DNA of 64,000 nucleotides from Amoebophrya sp. A120 (Eukaryota > Sar > Dinophyceae > Syndiniales > Amoebophryaceae). The stretch covers positions 6,939,612 through 7,003,611 of the forward strand of contig CAJINV010000003.1 of assembly GCA_905178155.1 (NCBI GenBank), written 5' to 3'. The translations under genes were made by a program, and so were the position numbers. This document shows positions 1 to 12,900 of this stretch, piece after piece; the stretch's first letter is position 1, and each line of letters opens with the position of its first letter. A model generated the notes under the pieces. It searched no databases, was not told the origin of the DNA, and worked only from the letters and a program-made list of their open reading frames with translations.

Positions 1-989
1 GCAGGTAGCGCTCAAGCCTTGGCCTTTGGGCGACCACGTTCCTGGAACGTCGTCCCCTCGTTCGGCAGCGTCTGAAGTGCGCTCGTACCTCGGATAGGGG
101 GGCGTCCATACAGCAAAAACGCCGCAGCCCTGCGTTGCTGCACAGCGAGCTGCGCAGCTTTCCTGCGATACCCGAAAGTTCGGGTCCCGCTGTGCGGGAG
201 AGCCCTCGAAAAAAAGCGTGGCCTCCGTTCCTCGATCGTGCACTGCATTTAGATGGTAGTGGTCCGCAGTCACGTCTGATGTATCCAGGATGTCCGCCTG
301 GCCGTCGCACGGACCTAGCAGTACGGATTCTGCGTTTTTTTTGCAACGAAATCCGCGCATGGACGGCACGTAATCGATCACCGGGTGTGCCTGAGTCGCA
401 AATCGTGGCGCCGCGTCCTTGCGACGTCGGCAGTGAATCTCCAAGGAGGGACCCGAGGGGCGCGAGGTCAGCGATCCGGGCGCGCAAGCGGAGTAGAGAG
501 CACAACCGTTTTGATTCTGCCACAGGAAGTAGTTGCAACTCCGAGAACGCGTACACGCAGCTGCGCACGCGCGTTTACTTTCGACGTGGGTCGCGTCTGC
601 AGTCGGCCAGTTCGCAGAACCCAATACGTCCAAGTGTAGCATCTGCGGGACGGGACACCTTTGCTCTGCAATGACCAATTCGTACTGCAGGTCGCTGCAG
701 ACGTCGGGCTCCACGGGCGGGGCGGAAGAGAGGAGAATGCGAGCACTCTTCGTGGTAGATGTTGTAGAAACCACGCCGGGGTTGGCGTCCTGCTCTGCCT
801 CAGTAGTTTCATCAGCGTCTTCGTCTTCACCAGTCGCAGTCGCGTCAGTGGCCACGTCCAGCACCTCCTGCGGTACGGCGGTCACACCAAATGCGCCGAT
901 GCGCGAAGTGCCGTCTTTCAGGAGGTCGCTGAAGAGCGTCGACCAGAGGCGGTTCGGGTGAAATGAGTTGTCTGGCTGGTAATCCTCCG
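1..989 (-). CDS. Giant gene, exon 23 (residues 8811-9140, continues off window): PAN/apple-like modules
   Basis: An open frame of 330 codons with no start codon of its own. It begins AEDYQPDNSFHPNRLWS right after the family B introner at 995-1606. Two PAN/apple-like modules are visible: SKRACAAACTRSRSCNYFLW with QNGCALYSAC, and SQESCAARCAATQGCGVFAVW. The frame is open to base 1, so the gene extends beyond the window. Confidence 0.7.
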
Positions 990-3900
990 CTCTATATGCA
1001 TTGCAAATATGTCTGGCTCTGGAGGGTTGCAACTTGAACTTGTGATGCTATCTCTGGATTCTATTCTATAAAAAAATCTGTATTGCATGACGAGCAACAA
1101 GAGCGGTCCAGTTTGTGCTACGCGTATCGTATCGCATCGCTTTGACATTTGACTCCTGTCAGGGTGGCGCTAGAACAGATTTAGCCTCTGCCAATGCCGT
1201 GGCGTTAGAACAGATTTAGCCTCTGCCAATGCCCCTAGGTGGGCACCCGTTCCACGTCCTACAGATACCACCCGACCGCATCCGCCGAACCGTTTCCGAT
1301 TTCTTACGCGTGCGTACGGCCAGTGGGCGCTAGATGTGGCTGACCTGCTTTACCATCCAAGCCCGCGAGCAAGGTGGAGCTCCAGCGTTGCCTTGTTGGG
1401 TTATTCTTACAAACTTGGAACGCTACTGCTTTTGTGGTCGGTTGCGCGCTAGATATAGGCATTTTTCATGCGGAGTAGGCATCACGGAGCCGTCTAAAAA
1501 TCTGTGACGCTACGTCATGCATTACAGGCGTTATGGGTCGTCATGGAAAATCTGCATGACAAGTCTTGCAACCACCTTCCAGACCCAGACATGTTTGCAT
1601 TTGATACTCTAGTGAAATGCCACACGTCTTCATCGTTGAACGAAATTCGCACCACCGATTCCCCGAGAACACCGTCAGACTGCACTGCGATCACCACTTC
1701 TTGTTGCGAAGGCAACCTGAACTTCTGGCCAGCGGACGTTGACGTCGGGTGGTCCCTGTAGTATGTGACTTCCTGTGCGGTTTCCGTATGTGTCGACCCC
1801 GCACGACTGCAGGTGAAGAATGCACGCCCACTGTGGCCGAAGTAGTACATGAAGTCTTCGAGGGCGTGCGGGTCGTACCCTGCTGTGTTCGCCAGGTCAA
1901 CACTGGCGTCTGCAAAGGCGCTCTGCTCATCACGGTATCTTTGCACATACACGGAAAACGGACCTGGATGGAGCCGGATACGAATCTCGCGCCAGGCGTA
2001 CCGCGCCAGGGGCGGGGAACCAGCGCTACCTTGTTGTTGGGGGAGCAGCGAACTGAACTGAAGACCGACTTGCGCTCCTGCCCGCGCTTGCTGCGATGAA
2101 GATTCGTCCTCGACGCAGTGGATGTACCCCGTGGCCGTCGCGGCAGACATCCTCTCCTTCCGCACAGCGGCGTCTTCCTCCGGCGTAGAAGCACTCGCTG
2201 CTCGCCGGTTATGAAAGTGCGCAAAAGTTGTTCCCTGCCCCTGCACCTGCTAATGCTCTCCTGATACGAACATAACTCGAGATGGAGAAATTATGCGACA
2301 CGCATTGTATATTGCACAACTTTGCCACCTCGTGCCTCATGTATGCAACGAGCAGCGGAGCATACGCCTTCGTGTCGAGGAGGGAAGACAACAGGCGAGC
2401 TGCACCGAAGCGCCAATGCCATCATCCACAGGACACAAGTCCCAGGAACTTTGCCGCTCAGTCAAAGTCATGTCTTATTCTTCATGCAAAATAAAAAAAA
2501 GATAAACAGCAAGAACGCAATTGCCGTGGCCATCTCTCGCACGACTTGCGCTGCTCAGGTAGCTGCACATGATACATGTCTTATCGCATACCAAGTTTCA
2601 ACCTCCAGCGAAGCCCAAGCACAACTATCAAAAAGGGCTCGAATCTGAAAACAAGCATGGAATTTTCACGCAAAAGGAGCAGGAGAAGCACAATACGATC
2701 GTCAGGCATGATGATTGCAGCTTCCGCTACGCCACCGGCTCATGGCCTTTAAAACGTGAGGACAGGAGCAGGGAATCGGAGTTGATGCGCACTCTCATAC
2801 AAGCAGTCACCATCGATTTGCTTCGTAAGGACGGACACACCATCAATAGTCCACTGCAGCGGCCGCTCGACGGGTGCATCCTCGTGGAACTCCACAAATT
2901 GGGTGCCTTCGAAGGATGGGCCGCGCATGACGGAGACGTCAGAGCTGGTGGGCCAAAGGGAGGAAGACTTTCGCTTCAGGGTCCACGAAACGGCCTCCGT
3001 GAAAAAGCGCTTCTTCCAAATCTTCAGGTCTGAAGTTGTCGTAACGGGCGCGGCGGATGCACCAGCGGGTTCTTGGTGCCGCAGCTGCCACTCGGTTCCT
3101 CCAGTCTCCTGCACCTCCTCGAACCCGTCAAAGCCGTAGTACTCCTCGGACGAATGCAAAAACGGGTCGCAGTAGTCCGCGTGCACGCATCTATGGAAGT
3201 GTCAGGATCGAAATCGAAAAGGTTGAGCTACTAACTTGCCATGCATAAAATGGATGCCAGTTGGAGCCCAGTTTCCAAGAGGCGCATGACAAATTTTTCG
3301 AGCGCCGGAATTCAATCTGTCATGCTGTTTGGGCGCAGAAGACTGCTTTTGTCATGCTACTTTAGCAAGTCTATTTCAAATCCTAAACAGGCTCACAATC
3401 GGCCTCACTTGCCATCCCCGCAAGACAGACACAGGCACCCCATGCCTTACATTTTATGCATATACAAGTTCTATTTCGATTTTGTCGATTTCGGTCCTGA
3501 CGCTTCCATAGCATCGCAAAACCACGTAAACGGTGCACTGCACACGGGTCAGAAACTCGACACGGGACGCATCCCGGACTAGGCCGGACACGAGCTGGAC
3601 CCGGCGGTGCCACGCTCCGAGGTTGGCCTCGGCGGGCGGCAGTACCTGGTAAAACGGTGCGTCGCTAGACGCGGAGAAGCTCTTCACTTCAGTCTCTTCC
3701 GGAAAGGCTTGCGTGAGGTTTCGCCAATGCCACCCCTCGGAGGTCAGCCTCGCCTGCCGCAGATTTATCTCGTCAAGATCCACATCCTCGAAGTCAAAGC
3801 TCGTTGCGGTGTACATGGCTTGTCGAAACTTGGAAATATGGACCACCGGCTGGAGAAAATTCTTTCGGCTGCCCTCCACGGCGCGAATGGGAAGGTCGGC

Positions 3901-6900
3901 CACAAGTCCAGCTGATGAAGCGTGCGACCCTCCGCCTAGTTGCGCGCCACCGACGAGAAAGCTACCTAGGCGCTCGCTCGAACCGCGCACCCAGCCTTCT
4001 AGAGGCTCCGCCTTGCAGCAAAATGCGCTGCTCATACCGATACCGACGTCCGCATACTGCGAGATACACCGCTGAAAAGCTGAAGTTTTTAGCTCAGAGG
4101 GAATGAGTGTCATCACGGTTTTGGGAAAGGGCGCCCAACCGTTAAAGTTGTTGTCGCACATTGCGTTCGGGGTGGTAGACGCGGCCATTGAGTGCACGAC
4201 AAACGAGTACAGGCTCGCTGATTCCCAGCTGGACGACAACGACGAGGAAGGCACGTTTATTCCATCTTCGCTGCTGGTGAAGTGGTCGAATCCCGCTGCA
4301 TCCAGGCGATGCACATCCGCGCGGAGGAAGGTTTCGTAGCTCGTCAAGGTTGACGCTGCGGCGCTGCCGAGATCTTGTTCCGGGTTTTGCTGATCAACAC
4401 CAAGAAGCGCCCCGCGACCTGAACCAGCAAGCTGTTGCACGGTGAAGGTGAAGCAATCCGAACTGAATCCCTGTACGCGCATCAAGAAGCCCGCGCAAGA
4501 ACCCGCCGCATCCTCTCGACACCTGATCGCGCACTCGGTGGCGGTTTCCACGGCGGAAATGCTGGAGGAAAACGAAGAGCCGAACACTGCGGCATCAGGG
4601 GTGTTTTGCTCGTGATCCCAAAACAGCTTGCGGCCCGTGTTATCCAGGGGCCACCCGCTCCCCACGCGATAGAATCCGAACACGGGAGCGGCGACAAGGG
4701 CCGACGAGACGTGATGCCCAACCACGCGATAGCAATGTCGCTCCTGATCCTGTCCGCTTCCACTGGCATCAGTCCACGAAAGCAACCCACGAAAGAACCG
4801 ACACGTGCCCCGCACCGGACCTTGACCCGTAAACCGGTCAGACGCAAAGTACGTGAATCCGGAGCATGCACCGGTCCCAAACGCAGTGACAAAATCAGCA
4901 CAGAGTTGCATGCACGTCGCTGGGTTGCCGGACGTGGAGTAGGGTCCCTGGAGGTCATCGTCCTCGACCAAGTCGTCCGGATAGTCAACCAGAGTTGTCG
5001 TGCGCCTGATGAGCGGTGGGATCGTTCGCCAATCATTGACTTCGCCGCCAGTGTCAGCAGGAACCAAGACTTCCAGGTCGACAAGCGCGCTCATGTTCAG
5101 GATTCGTGTTCCACTGCAAGCGGAGTTCGTTTCTACGTGCCAGTGCAGCGCAGTCCCGAGCCCCACGAAGGCGCCTGCGTTAGTATCTTCCACCGCGGTA
5201 GAGACCATCGTAGAGGAGGAAGACGAGGAGCCCCCCGCGCGTTGTTCTTGTTCCTCCGTCGTTCTGCCGAGTGCTGCAGTTGTGCCGGTTTTCACGTAAC
5301 AAGACTTCTTGCCGGAGGCGCTACTGGCGGTGTACTGCACGTCTTCACTTGTGGCCACCGACGTGGTGGTTGTTCTACTGATGTCGACTTGACGCATAAG
5401 CCTCACTTTTGTTCCACCACGGCAGGAGGCCGAGGACGGGGAGGACCCGCTACCCACGGTAGTGTCTTGGCTTTCGGTTTCGCCACCAGCTTGCTGTGCG
5501 TCGACGTCATCTTCTGTATACTCGGCTTCGTCGGACCAGCTCGTGAAACCGGCGCAGTCAGAGTAACGGTTGCACAGAAGCTGCCCCTCGAGTGCGGTCA
5601 TACGTTGCCGAGTTACTCCAGCGCAGGAATTTCCCTCGGCGTCGTCCACGTCTCCGTCGAGCACCACGTTGCGGCACGCAGGGTAGCGGGCATCGAATGG
5701 GGTCGCGCACAAATAGCCCAGCTTCGTCGCAGCTGAAGTTGTGCCACCCGGCATCGCATCAGGAGACGCCGAGCACTCCACGCCGAGGACGACCTCGTAG
5801 CGCGGACCGTCTGCTGTGGGGAATGTAGGAGGAGGGGACGAGCTCCCCATGGTGGAAGCTGAGAAACCCGGCCACCAGGGAGCGTCCGCCGCACCGCAAG
5901 AGCGGGAGCCTCCCACTTGGCCATGCCGGAGCAATTCGAGTGCCAAAGCGGACAGCTCTCGGTCTGGGGTGCAAAACTCGTCCGCAGCGTCACCGCGCGG
6001 ACACTGCGTCCATTCTCGCCCGCTACTTGTCACGCAGTGCCCCTTGCCTTGCGGTGGCAGTTGGTCGGTCATCGGATCAGACAGGTCTAGGCTGCGATAG
6101 CATCGCCACTCGTAGTGCTTGTGATTGCCGTCTGCGTCGGCAATAGCGACGTGGCGGGCGTACGAGAGCACGGAGAGCACTGTGGAGCACTCAGACTGCT
6201 CGAGGTACTCGTCATTCTCAAGACTTTGGCAGTATGCGTCAAGACTCTCCTGGAGATTGCAAGACTGCGACGCCAGATCGTTGAAAAATAATGAAACCTC
6301 GTCCTGTAGTTGCGGACTAAAAAAATCCTCGCGCCCGTCTTCAGTGTCCTGTTGAAACAAAGAGCGATGGCGCGAGGCCCCGGAGGACTCGTGGAGCTTC
6401 CTGTTGCCGGTGGTGTCCTCTTTGCGCATGCTCTTGAGCTTGTCCTTCTTGTGACTTTGCAGCATTCTTGGTTGCGCTTTCGTACTACCAGGAGACTTTT
6501 TTCTTCGTCCTGCTCGTAAATCTCGAAGAGAAAGAGATGATCTTCTTTGCTTTGCTTTTCTAGGCGGCCACGAAGTGGTAGAGGACTCCGCAACTGCGCG
6601 ACGTCGAAAGCCTTCATCCTGCGGTGCTTCCAGGAAAAATGTGCTATCGCCATTGAGCAAGCTTTCTGCAGAGCTGAGTGACGTAGACGAAACCAGAATA
6701 CCGGTGCGGTTATTCAGCGCGTCCGTGCCGGAGTCGACGCGATACAGGGCATCGATTGGTCCCATCCGGGATTGCGAGCCGCCCACAGGCCAGGCGAATA
6801 CGGCGTCAAACTCGTGGTCGAGCGGGTCGCGCCAGGTGGTGTCGTAGAGCGTTGCTTTTGGTTTTCCCGTGCTGTCTCCGACGACGAGGCTCAGGTAGGA

Positions 6901-9900
6901 CCCATACCGAAGGTCGTCCCACACCCCCGCGAGCTGCGCCGCACCCCAGTCGCTCTCCTGCGGGAGGCAATCTGCGCAACAGAACCCGTGTCTTTTCATG
7001 TACACGGACCCGTCGGCAAATCGCAGCTCGGGGTGGCCATACTCCGCCGCACACAGGAATGCGGCGTACGTGTTTCCTACAAAATTCTGGCCACTGCTGG
7101 GGTTGGCAGCGGCATAAGCCTCCAAAATGCTCTCGGCGGTACTGTGGTCAAACTCGAGCCGATCCTTCATAGCTCGCATTATCGGGAGTTCCACGGCTGC
7201 CTCGGTGTTCTGAGCGGTGCAAGAAAACTTTCCGATGGCCGCTATCGCCTGACTTTGTTCACTTTCAGTAGACCACTCGTCGAAGATAGTAATCGTGCAA
7301 TACCGATTGCGCAGGTTTCCGTGTCGCCCTTGATCTACGTCATTCGGCTTTTGGCGTCGACCACTTGGGTGGTCGAAATTAGTGTCTCCAGTGTGGTGTC
7401 CCTGGTCCTTCCGGTCATACACCCGTTCATACTCGCCAGCGTACCGGTCCGCGATTCCGGCAGCTTCAAACTGCATTTGGCATTCTCGGTACCTCGGGGC
7501 TTTGTTGGTCGACAAAGAGCAACTCGTATCCAAGGAAAAAAAAATGCTCCAGTGACACACTGGCTGCAATTTCAGCAAGAAGCCAAGATAAGAACACCAA
7601 CACAAAGTTGTCCTGCATATACAAAGAAGACTTGCAGCTGCAATGCGAAGATCATTATCATAGAAAAAACAAAGGAACACGCATGAAAAAACGAGGCTCG
7701 CACGCATTTTTTGCTTCGCAAACGTTAACTCTCTTGCTTGTCATACAACACATCAGGGTGTAACAACTGTAACATTTTTTTCGCGCGATAACTTTCCGGA
7801 TACTTCGGGCAAACTGCTAATTCCGTCGGGCAGCACGTCTCCACGCTGCACGAGGAGGGCTCGTCCGTTGCGCAGAAGTTATCCAAGAAAAAAGTGTGCA
7901 AGTGTATGTGTAAACTTGTGCTTTGGATGATGCAAGACTGTCGCACCTGTTATGCTGGATATGCATCCTAGGTCAGTTCAACTGACTCAGATGCATGCGT
8001 GCTGTTTCCACGTACTAGCTGCGCGTGAGACAGGTTTCCTCTGTAATGCAACACGAATTTCTTGTTCTTGTAGAAGTGATGCAGCTGCTTATGAACATGA
8101 TGATCCGATGGAACAACAGGTTACACTAACACAGTTTTTTTCTTGGATAGAAGTTATTCCAGTTGTAATAGCGCTTGAAGACGTTGCCCCCGTTTTCGTG
8201 CGGTTGGCACTGCGTTGGGTCGTCGCGCACGAATCGGAGCGTGTTCCTGTCATTGTACTTCACTCTGTCATTGCAAGAGAAGCGCGGCACGCAACAGTCT
8301 TCCTTCGTGCAGTTACGGGCGAACGGACCCCAGCACAGGTTTGTCGGCTTCAAGTACTCCGTCACAGGATCGCAGGTGACCAAATCGGCAGCTGCCGCCT
8401 CCGCGCAAGAAGCGAGTGGCATCGGGCAGCACTGTTCCTCGGTGCAGGAGGTCGTACTGTCGTTCGCACAGCGCTGCAGGTGGTCCGCATGCGTGTTGTT
8501 CTGAAAGTAGTCAAGGAAGGCTTTGCGAAAGTAGAACTTGTCCGAGTGCGTATACGGAAGATGGCTCACGTACCTGTTCCCGGGACCGTGTTTCTTCCAG
8601 TACCTCCGGTCGATATTTTTGATATAAACCGTCTGGTCATTCGTCAAAAAGAAGTGCGGGTTTGCGGCCATCTCGAGGTAGATTCTGGTCCAATTGTGCG
8701 CATTCAGTGGCAGCGTACTGGCGAAGTTTTTAAAGCGACGCCCCGCGTCGCAGGAGTGTTTTAGAAGAACCCTTTCAGTCCCGTTTAAGAAGAAGTCCGT
8801 CGATCTGTTCGCGGCGATTTGTTCCAGGCTCGGATTCCTCGTACTGTGGGCCGACCGTAGGTCGATCGTGCGGCTGATGTTCCGGTGCACTGCGGCCAGT
8901 GGCCGGATCACGTCGCCGGAACACACGCGCTGCGGCGTGCAGCACTCCTCCGGCGCACAGCTCTCGATGCTCCAGTGGCGGCAGAACTTGCGGGTATCTA
9001 GAAAGTGGTGCCGCGGGCAGATGACATTTGTTTCTGCAGTGCAGGGATGGAGGGGCATCGGACAGCAAGTATCGACTGTACAACTCTCCATCGTGCTCCC
9101 GAAGCAGAATCTGGTAGCATTGAAGTACTGGCGCAACTCAGTATTGCAGTGCTGCTTCAGTCGCACGACCGGTTGCAACACGTCCGACAAATCAGCTGCT
9201 CCCACCCACAACACCTCCGCCCGTTCCGCCACGGCAATATCCGGCTGGGTTGCCAGAAGGCTGGGCACTACGACGGCCGCCGTCGCCAGCTCGTTCTGCC
9301 CCGATGCGATTATGGGCCCCTTGTAGCGCGAGGGGGTGGTCGTGGTCGTTGTAGAGCTCGTAGTTGTGGTTGTCGTTGTGGCGGCTGCAGCTCCACCACC
9401 CATTCCCTCCATCCCACCACCCATTCCCTCCATCCCACCACCAGGTGGATCACCCATCTGCACACGTCGTCGCAGCAACGGGGGTGACAAGTCAACGTCC
9501 TCGGTGGATAGCAGCTCTGCGGGGTAATCGGCTGGCAGTGGAAATTTTTCCAGCACACTCGTTAGGGGGACCACCACGCGCGGCCCCTGGCCACAAGTTG
9601 CCGCCAAGGGGCAGCAAACGTCGACGGAGCAGGACTCCTCATTCCAGGAGGTGCAATTGGCCTCCCTCACGAAGGGACGCTGCTCCCAGGGGTGTGCCTG
9701 GTGACGCAGTTTGCAGTCTTCGATTACCCGTTGGGAGTCGGCGCAGGGAAAGCGAACAAACTGGCAGCAGGAGTTGAGATCCCTCTCAACGGTGCAGCGG
9801 TCCGTGGTGCAAACTTGATTGGAGCGGAACTCGGTAGCTGCATGTCTTGCTTTCGCGAGCGCTGTGCACTGCGCAAGCATCGCCGTCTTCACGTCCGCTT

Positions 9901-12900
9901 CCGCCTCCCCACAGCGCTGCCGCCGGGGGCAGCACTCGTCTGCCTGGCAAGTTTCTCCGCGGCAGGTGTGCGCGGCGCGGAAATATCGCTTGCTGTCGGC
10001 TTGCTGCCGGTCCGGGAACAACCGAGGGTCGTCCAGCGCCCACAAAACGCCGCGCGTTCCCGGTGCGGACTGTATAGAGGGGAAGTGAAATAAGTGAATG
10101 CCCTTCGTCGCCGCACGAAAAGTCCGTCCTTTATGCACATTTTCCTCGATCAAGCGGGAAATGCGCACAAAGGAGCACGGGGCGTTATTTTGCAACTTGT
10201 CATGCACAAAAAAGCTGTGCACACAGGATCAGGAAGGACGAATCTGTCACTGTCCCTGTCTGGAACTGGTGGATCCTTTCTGCATGACAAAATCAAAAAG
10301 CTAGTTTTTTGCAGAGATCAGTCAGCTCCAGTATGCGCTTTGGAGTAGCTACCAGTTTCGGCACACATTTCGCAGCATAAAAGTGACGCCCATACTTAGA
10401 CTTACACCTCGCCCTGGAAGTAAAAATATTCTTTTTGTTCCTCGCTTTGGGGGTACGGATTACCGAAACCAATACAATGTGAATATGATGATCATGATCA
10501 CGATCGCACTGAAAGACAAAGAGTAAGCGCAAGGACACTCACTTAATGCCCTCCTCCATAAACTGCCGCGTATCCGTGCAGTTCCACGCTTCCAGCTGAG
10601 GTGGAGGCACCTCGCGGCACTGCTGCCGCACCCGGCAGCACTCTTCTTCGAAGCAGCCCGCGCCGTGACACAGGTGATCCGACGCGAAGGTGTAGAGGGT
10701 CGGAAGGTGCAAATCCACCGCAGAATCCAGCGCGTCATCGAGGAACTCCAGGTCGTCGTCGTCCGCTTCATCGCTCGGCGTTGTCGTCGTCGTCGACGGA
10801 GGGGCGGGAATACCCGGCGCAGGCTGCAGAACCACTCCATCGGACATGGCAGCCCCACTTTCGTAGAGCGCGCCGATTTCCAACGGCGAGAGGCTGCGGG
10901 CAAAGACGGCCCAAGACGCAACTTCGCCGCGCAGGAACTTGCAAAAGGTGCACGTCCCGTCCGCAGTGACGGCCCGATACCCGCCCATCTGCAGGAACGC
11001 ATCGGCTCCCTCGACGTGTGTGGCGGGGACTGTCGCTGGCGTCTGGCTCGAGATCAGTTGCCCGTTGATGTACAGCGTGTTTGCGTTGGATGCGGGGTCG
11101 TACGTGGCAGCAAGAAAATACCAGTCGCTACCCTCTGACGAAACGGGGGATGTCAGGTCGGGGAGATTCTCCACGACCGCGGATACGCGCCACACGTCGA
11201 GGTGGAGTTCGACGCTTTGACCACTTGTGGCCACACTGAGATAGTACTGCGTGTTTCCAGTCGCTGGAGAACTCGGTCCATACCCGAAAACCTGTCCGTG
11301 CACGCTCTCCGCCGGAGCACCTGCGTATGCATTGCAAATATGTCTGGATCATCTGGACGAAATGGTGGAATCAATGCAGCAATAAAAAAAGGCAAAGAAT
11401 TGCGTGGTCGTGCCAATAAAAGCTGTCGCCCATAATTTCGGGGTCGTGCTACGGGAAAACGAGTAGCGAGCCAGCGAGCCTCTGGCACTGCTCATTTGGG
11501 TGGAGAGGCATCGAGAGCCTGGAAAAAAACTCGTATTGCCTTTGCGTCAAAGTAGATTCCAGACGATGATGAATCAGTGTGAACATAAAAATAGTGATCT
11601 TCGAACAAAGAAGGTGCATGACAACAAACACGCACGCCGCAATGAGGTTTCAGACTCTGACTCAGACATATTTGCGTTTGGTACGGCGGGGGCACCGTTA
11701 AGTTTGAACCAGCCCGCCAGGGTTCTCGCGGCAGCTCCCCCGGGTATCTGATAGGGATTCATGCCCTCAGCGTCCACAATCGGGGCGCGGCAAACCCCGT
11801 CTTTTTCAAAGCGCAACACCCCAAACTCCGTTCTTGTCCCAGAGTGGTCGACTCTTTCCGAGGTGCCCCAGCGTGACCCCAAGTGCTGCTCCATCCCGTC
11901 AACGCAACTCATGTCTGGGCCGATGCGTCCGCGAATGCGGTTCTCGCCGTCGTCACTCTGAACATACGCTGTCTCCTTGTCGAGCACGTAGAAGGCGACT
12001 GCTCCCGGGAGAATCTGGCGCTGCTTTCGGCAGAAGACGAAGTTGGTCGTGTAGGGCAGGGAGTACGTTTTGGTATTGTACAGGATGCACTTGCCTTGTG
12101 CGCCGACGCCGAAACCGAACTCGTATGCTTCACAGTCCGCCTTGTTGTTGCACCTTACTGCGCACGCGCGCGCGTCGTTCACATCGCGACCCTGCACATC
12201 GCCTCCGTCGATCACATCCGATCGCTGGGATAGGTCCGCATCGTAGTCTTGGTAGCTGTGTTATGCACTGCAAAAGTATCGTACTCGTGCTCGTCGTATC
12301 AACGCATATACAAATTTTCTCAGCATGAGAACTGGATTTTGTCATGCTGTTTTACTTTGAGGACAAGGTTTGTCATGCATAGTTGCAAGTACTACGAGTA
12401 CGATAGCGATACGTTTGCAATGCATATGTGTTCCCCCCCGCCAAACGGATCCGCGTCGCCGTTACCGAATCCTTGGTCCTCGCGCGGAACGAACGCATAC
12501 GCGAACAAGGCTTGATGTTGCTCGGCAGCATGAGATGCCAGTGCTCCCTGGTCGTCGCAGGTCTCGGGCCCGGGTCCTTTCCGGAGGTAGACAGAAATGG
12601 CCCATGCTCCGCCACACATGCCATCCTCGGCTGGATCGTCCCCACCAGCGCAGGGTCGGCAGGTATATTCCGGGCCGCCCCGCGGCAGTCCCGTGCCCGA
12701 GTCCGAACCAGCGCCGTAGTATCGCGTACCGTGCAACGGCTCTCGTGTAGTGGAATCTCCCGGGCTTCCCCAAAAGTAGGACCACGAAAGGCTGTTTCCA
12801 TTCTGGATGCCGAAGAAGGCAGGGCCGGCTGCCGGTTGATCTGCTCCTGCTGTGTTGATGGGCGTGGCCGCAGTCCGCGCCGCTGCCCGATTCACGGACA

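Noticed and set aside
4435-5736. 433-codon plus-strand ORF
   Set aside because: Antisense to exon 20 of the giant gene, which has cysteine modules and phase-consistent junctions. The plus frame shows only Arg/Ala/Gly-rich shadow composition.
6772-7686. 304-codon plus-strand ORF
   Set aside because: Also antisense to exon 20 and extends into an introner. No domain features.
10538-10550. GTGAGTGTCC as a canonical donor for the 10.1-10.6 kb intron
   Set aside because: With the best acceptor (ATACAG before TCCGCA) it breaks the frame. The TAT...ATA ends with matching flanks keep it.
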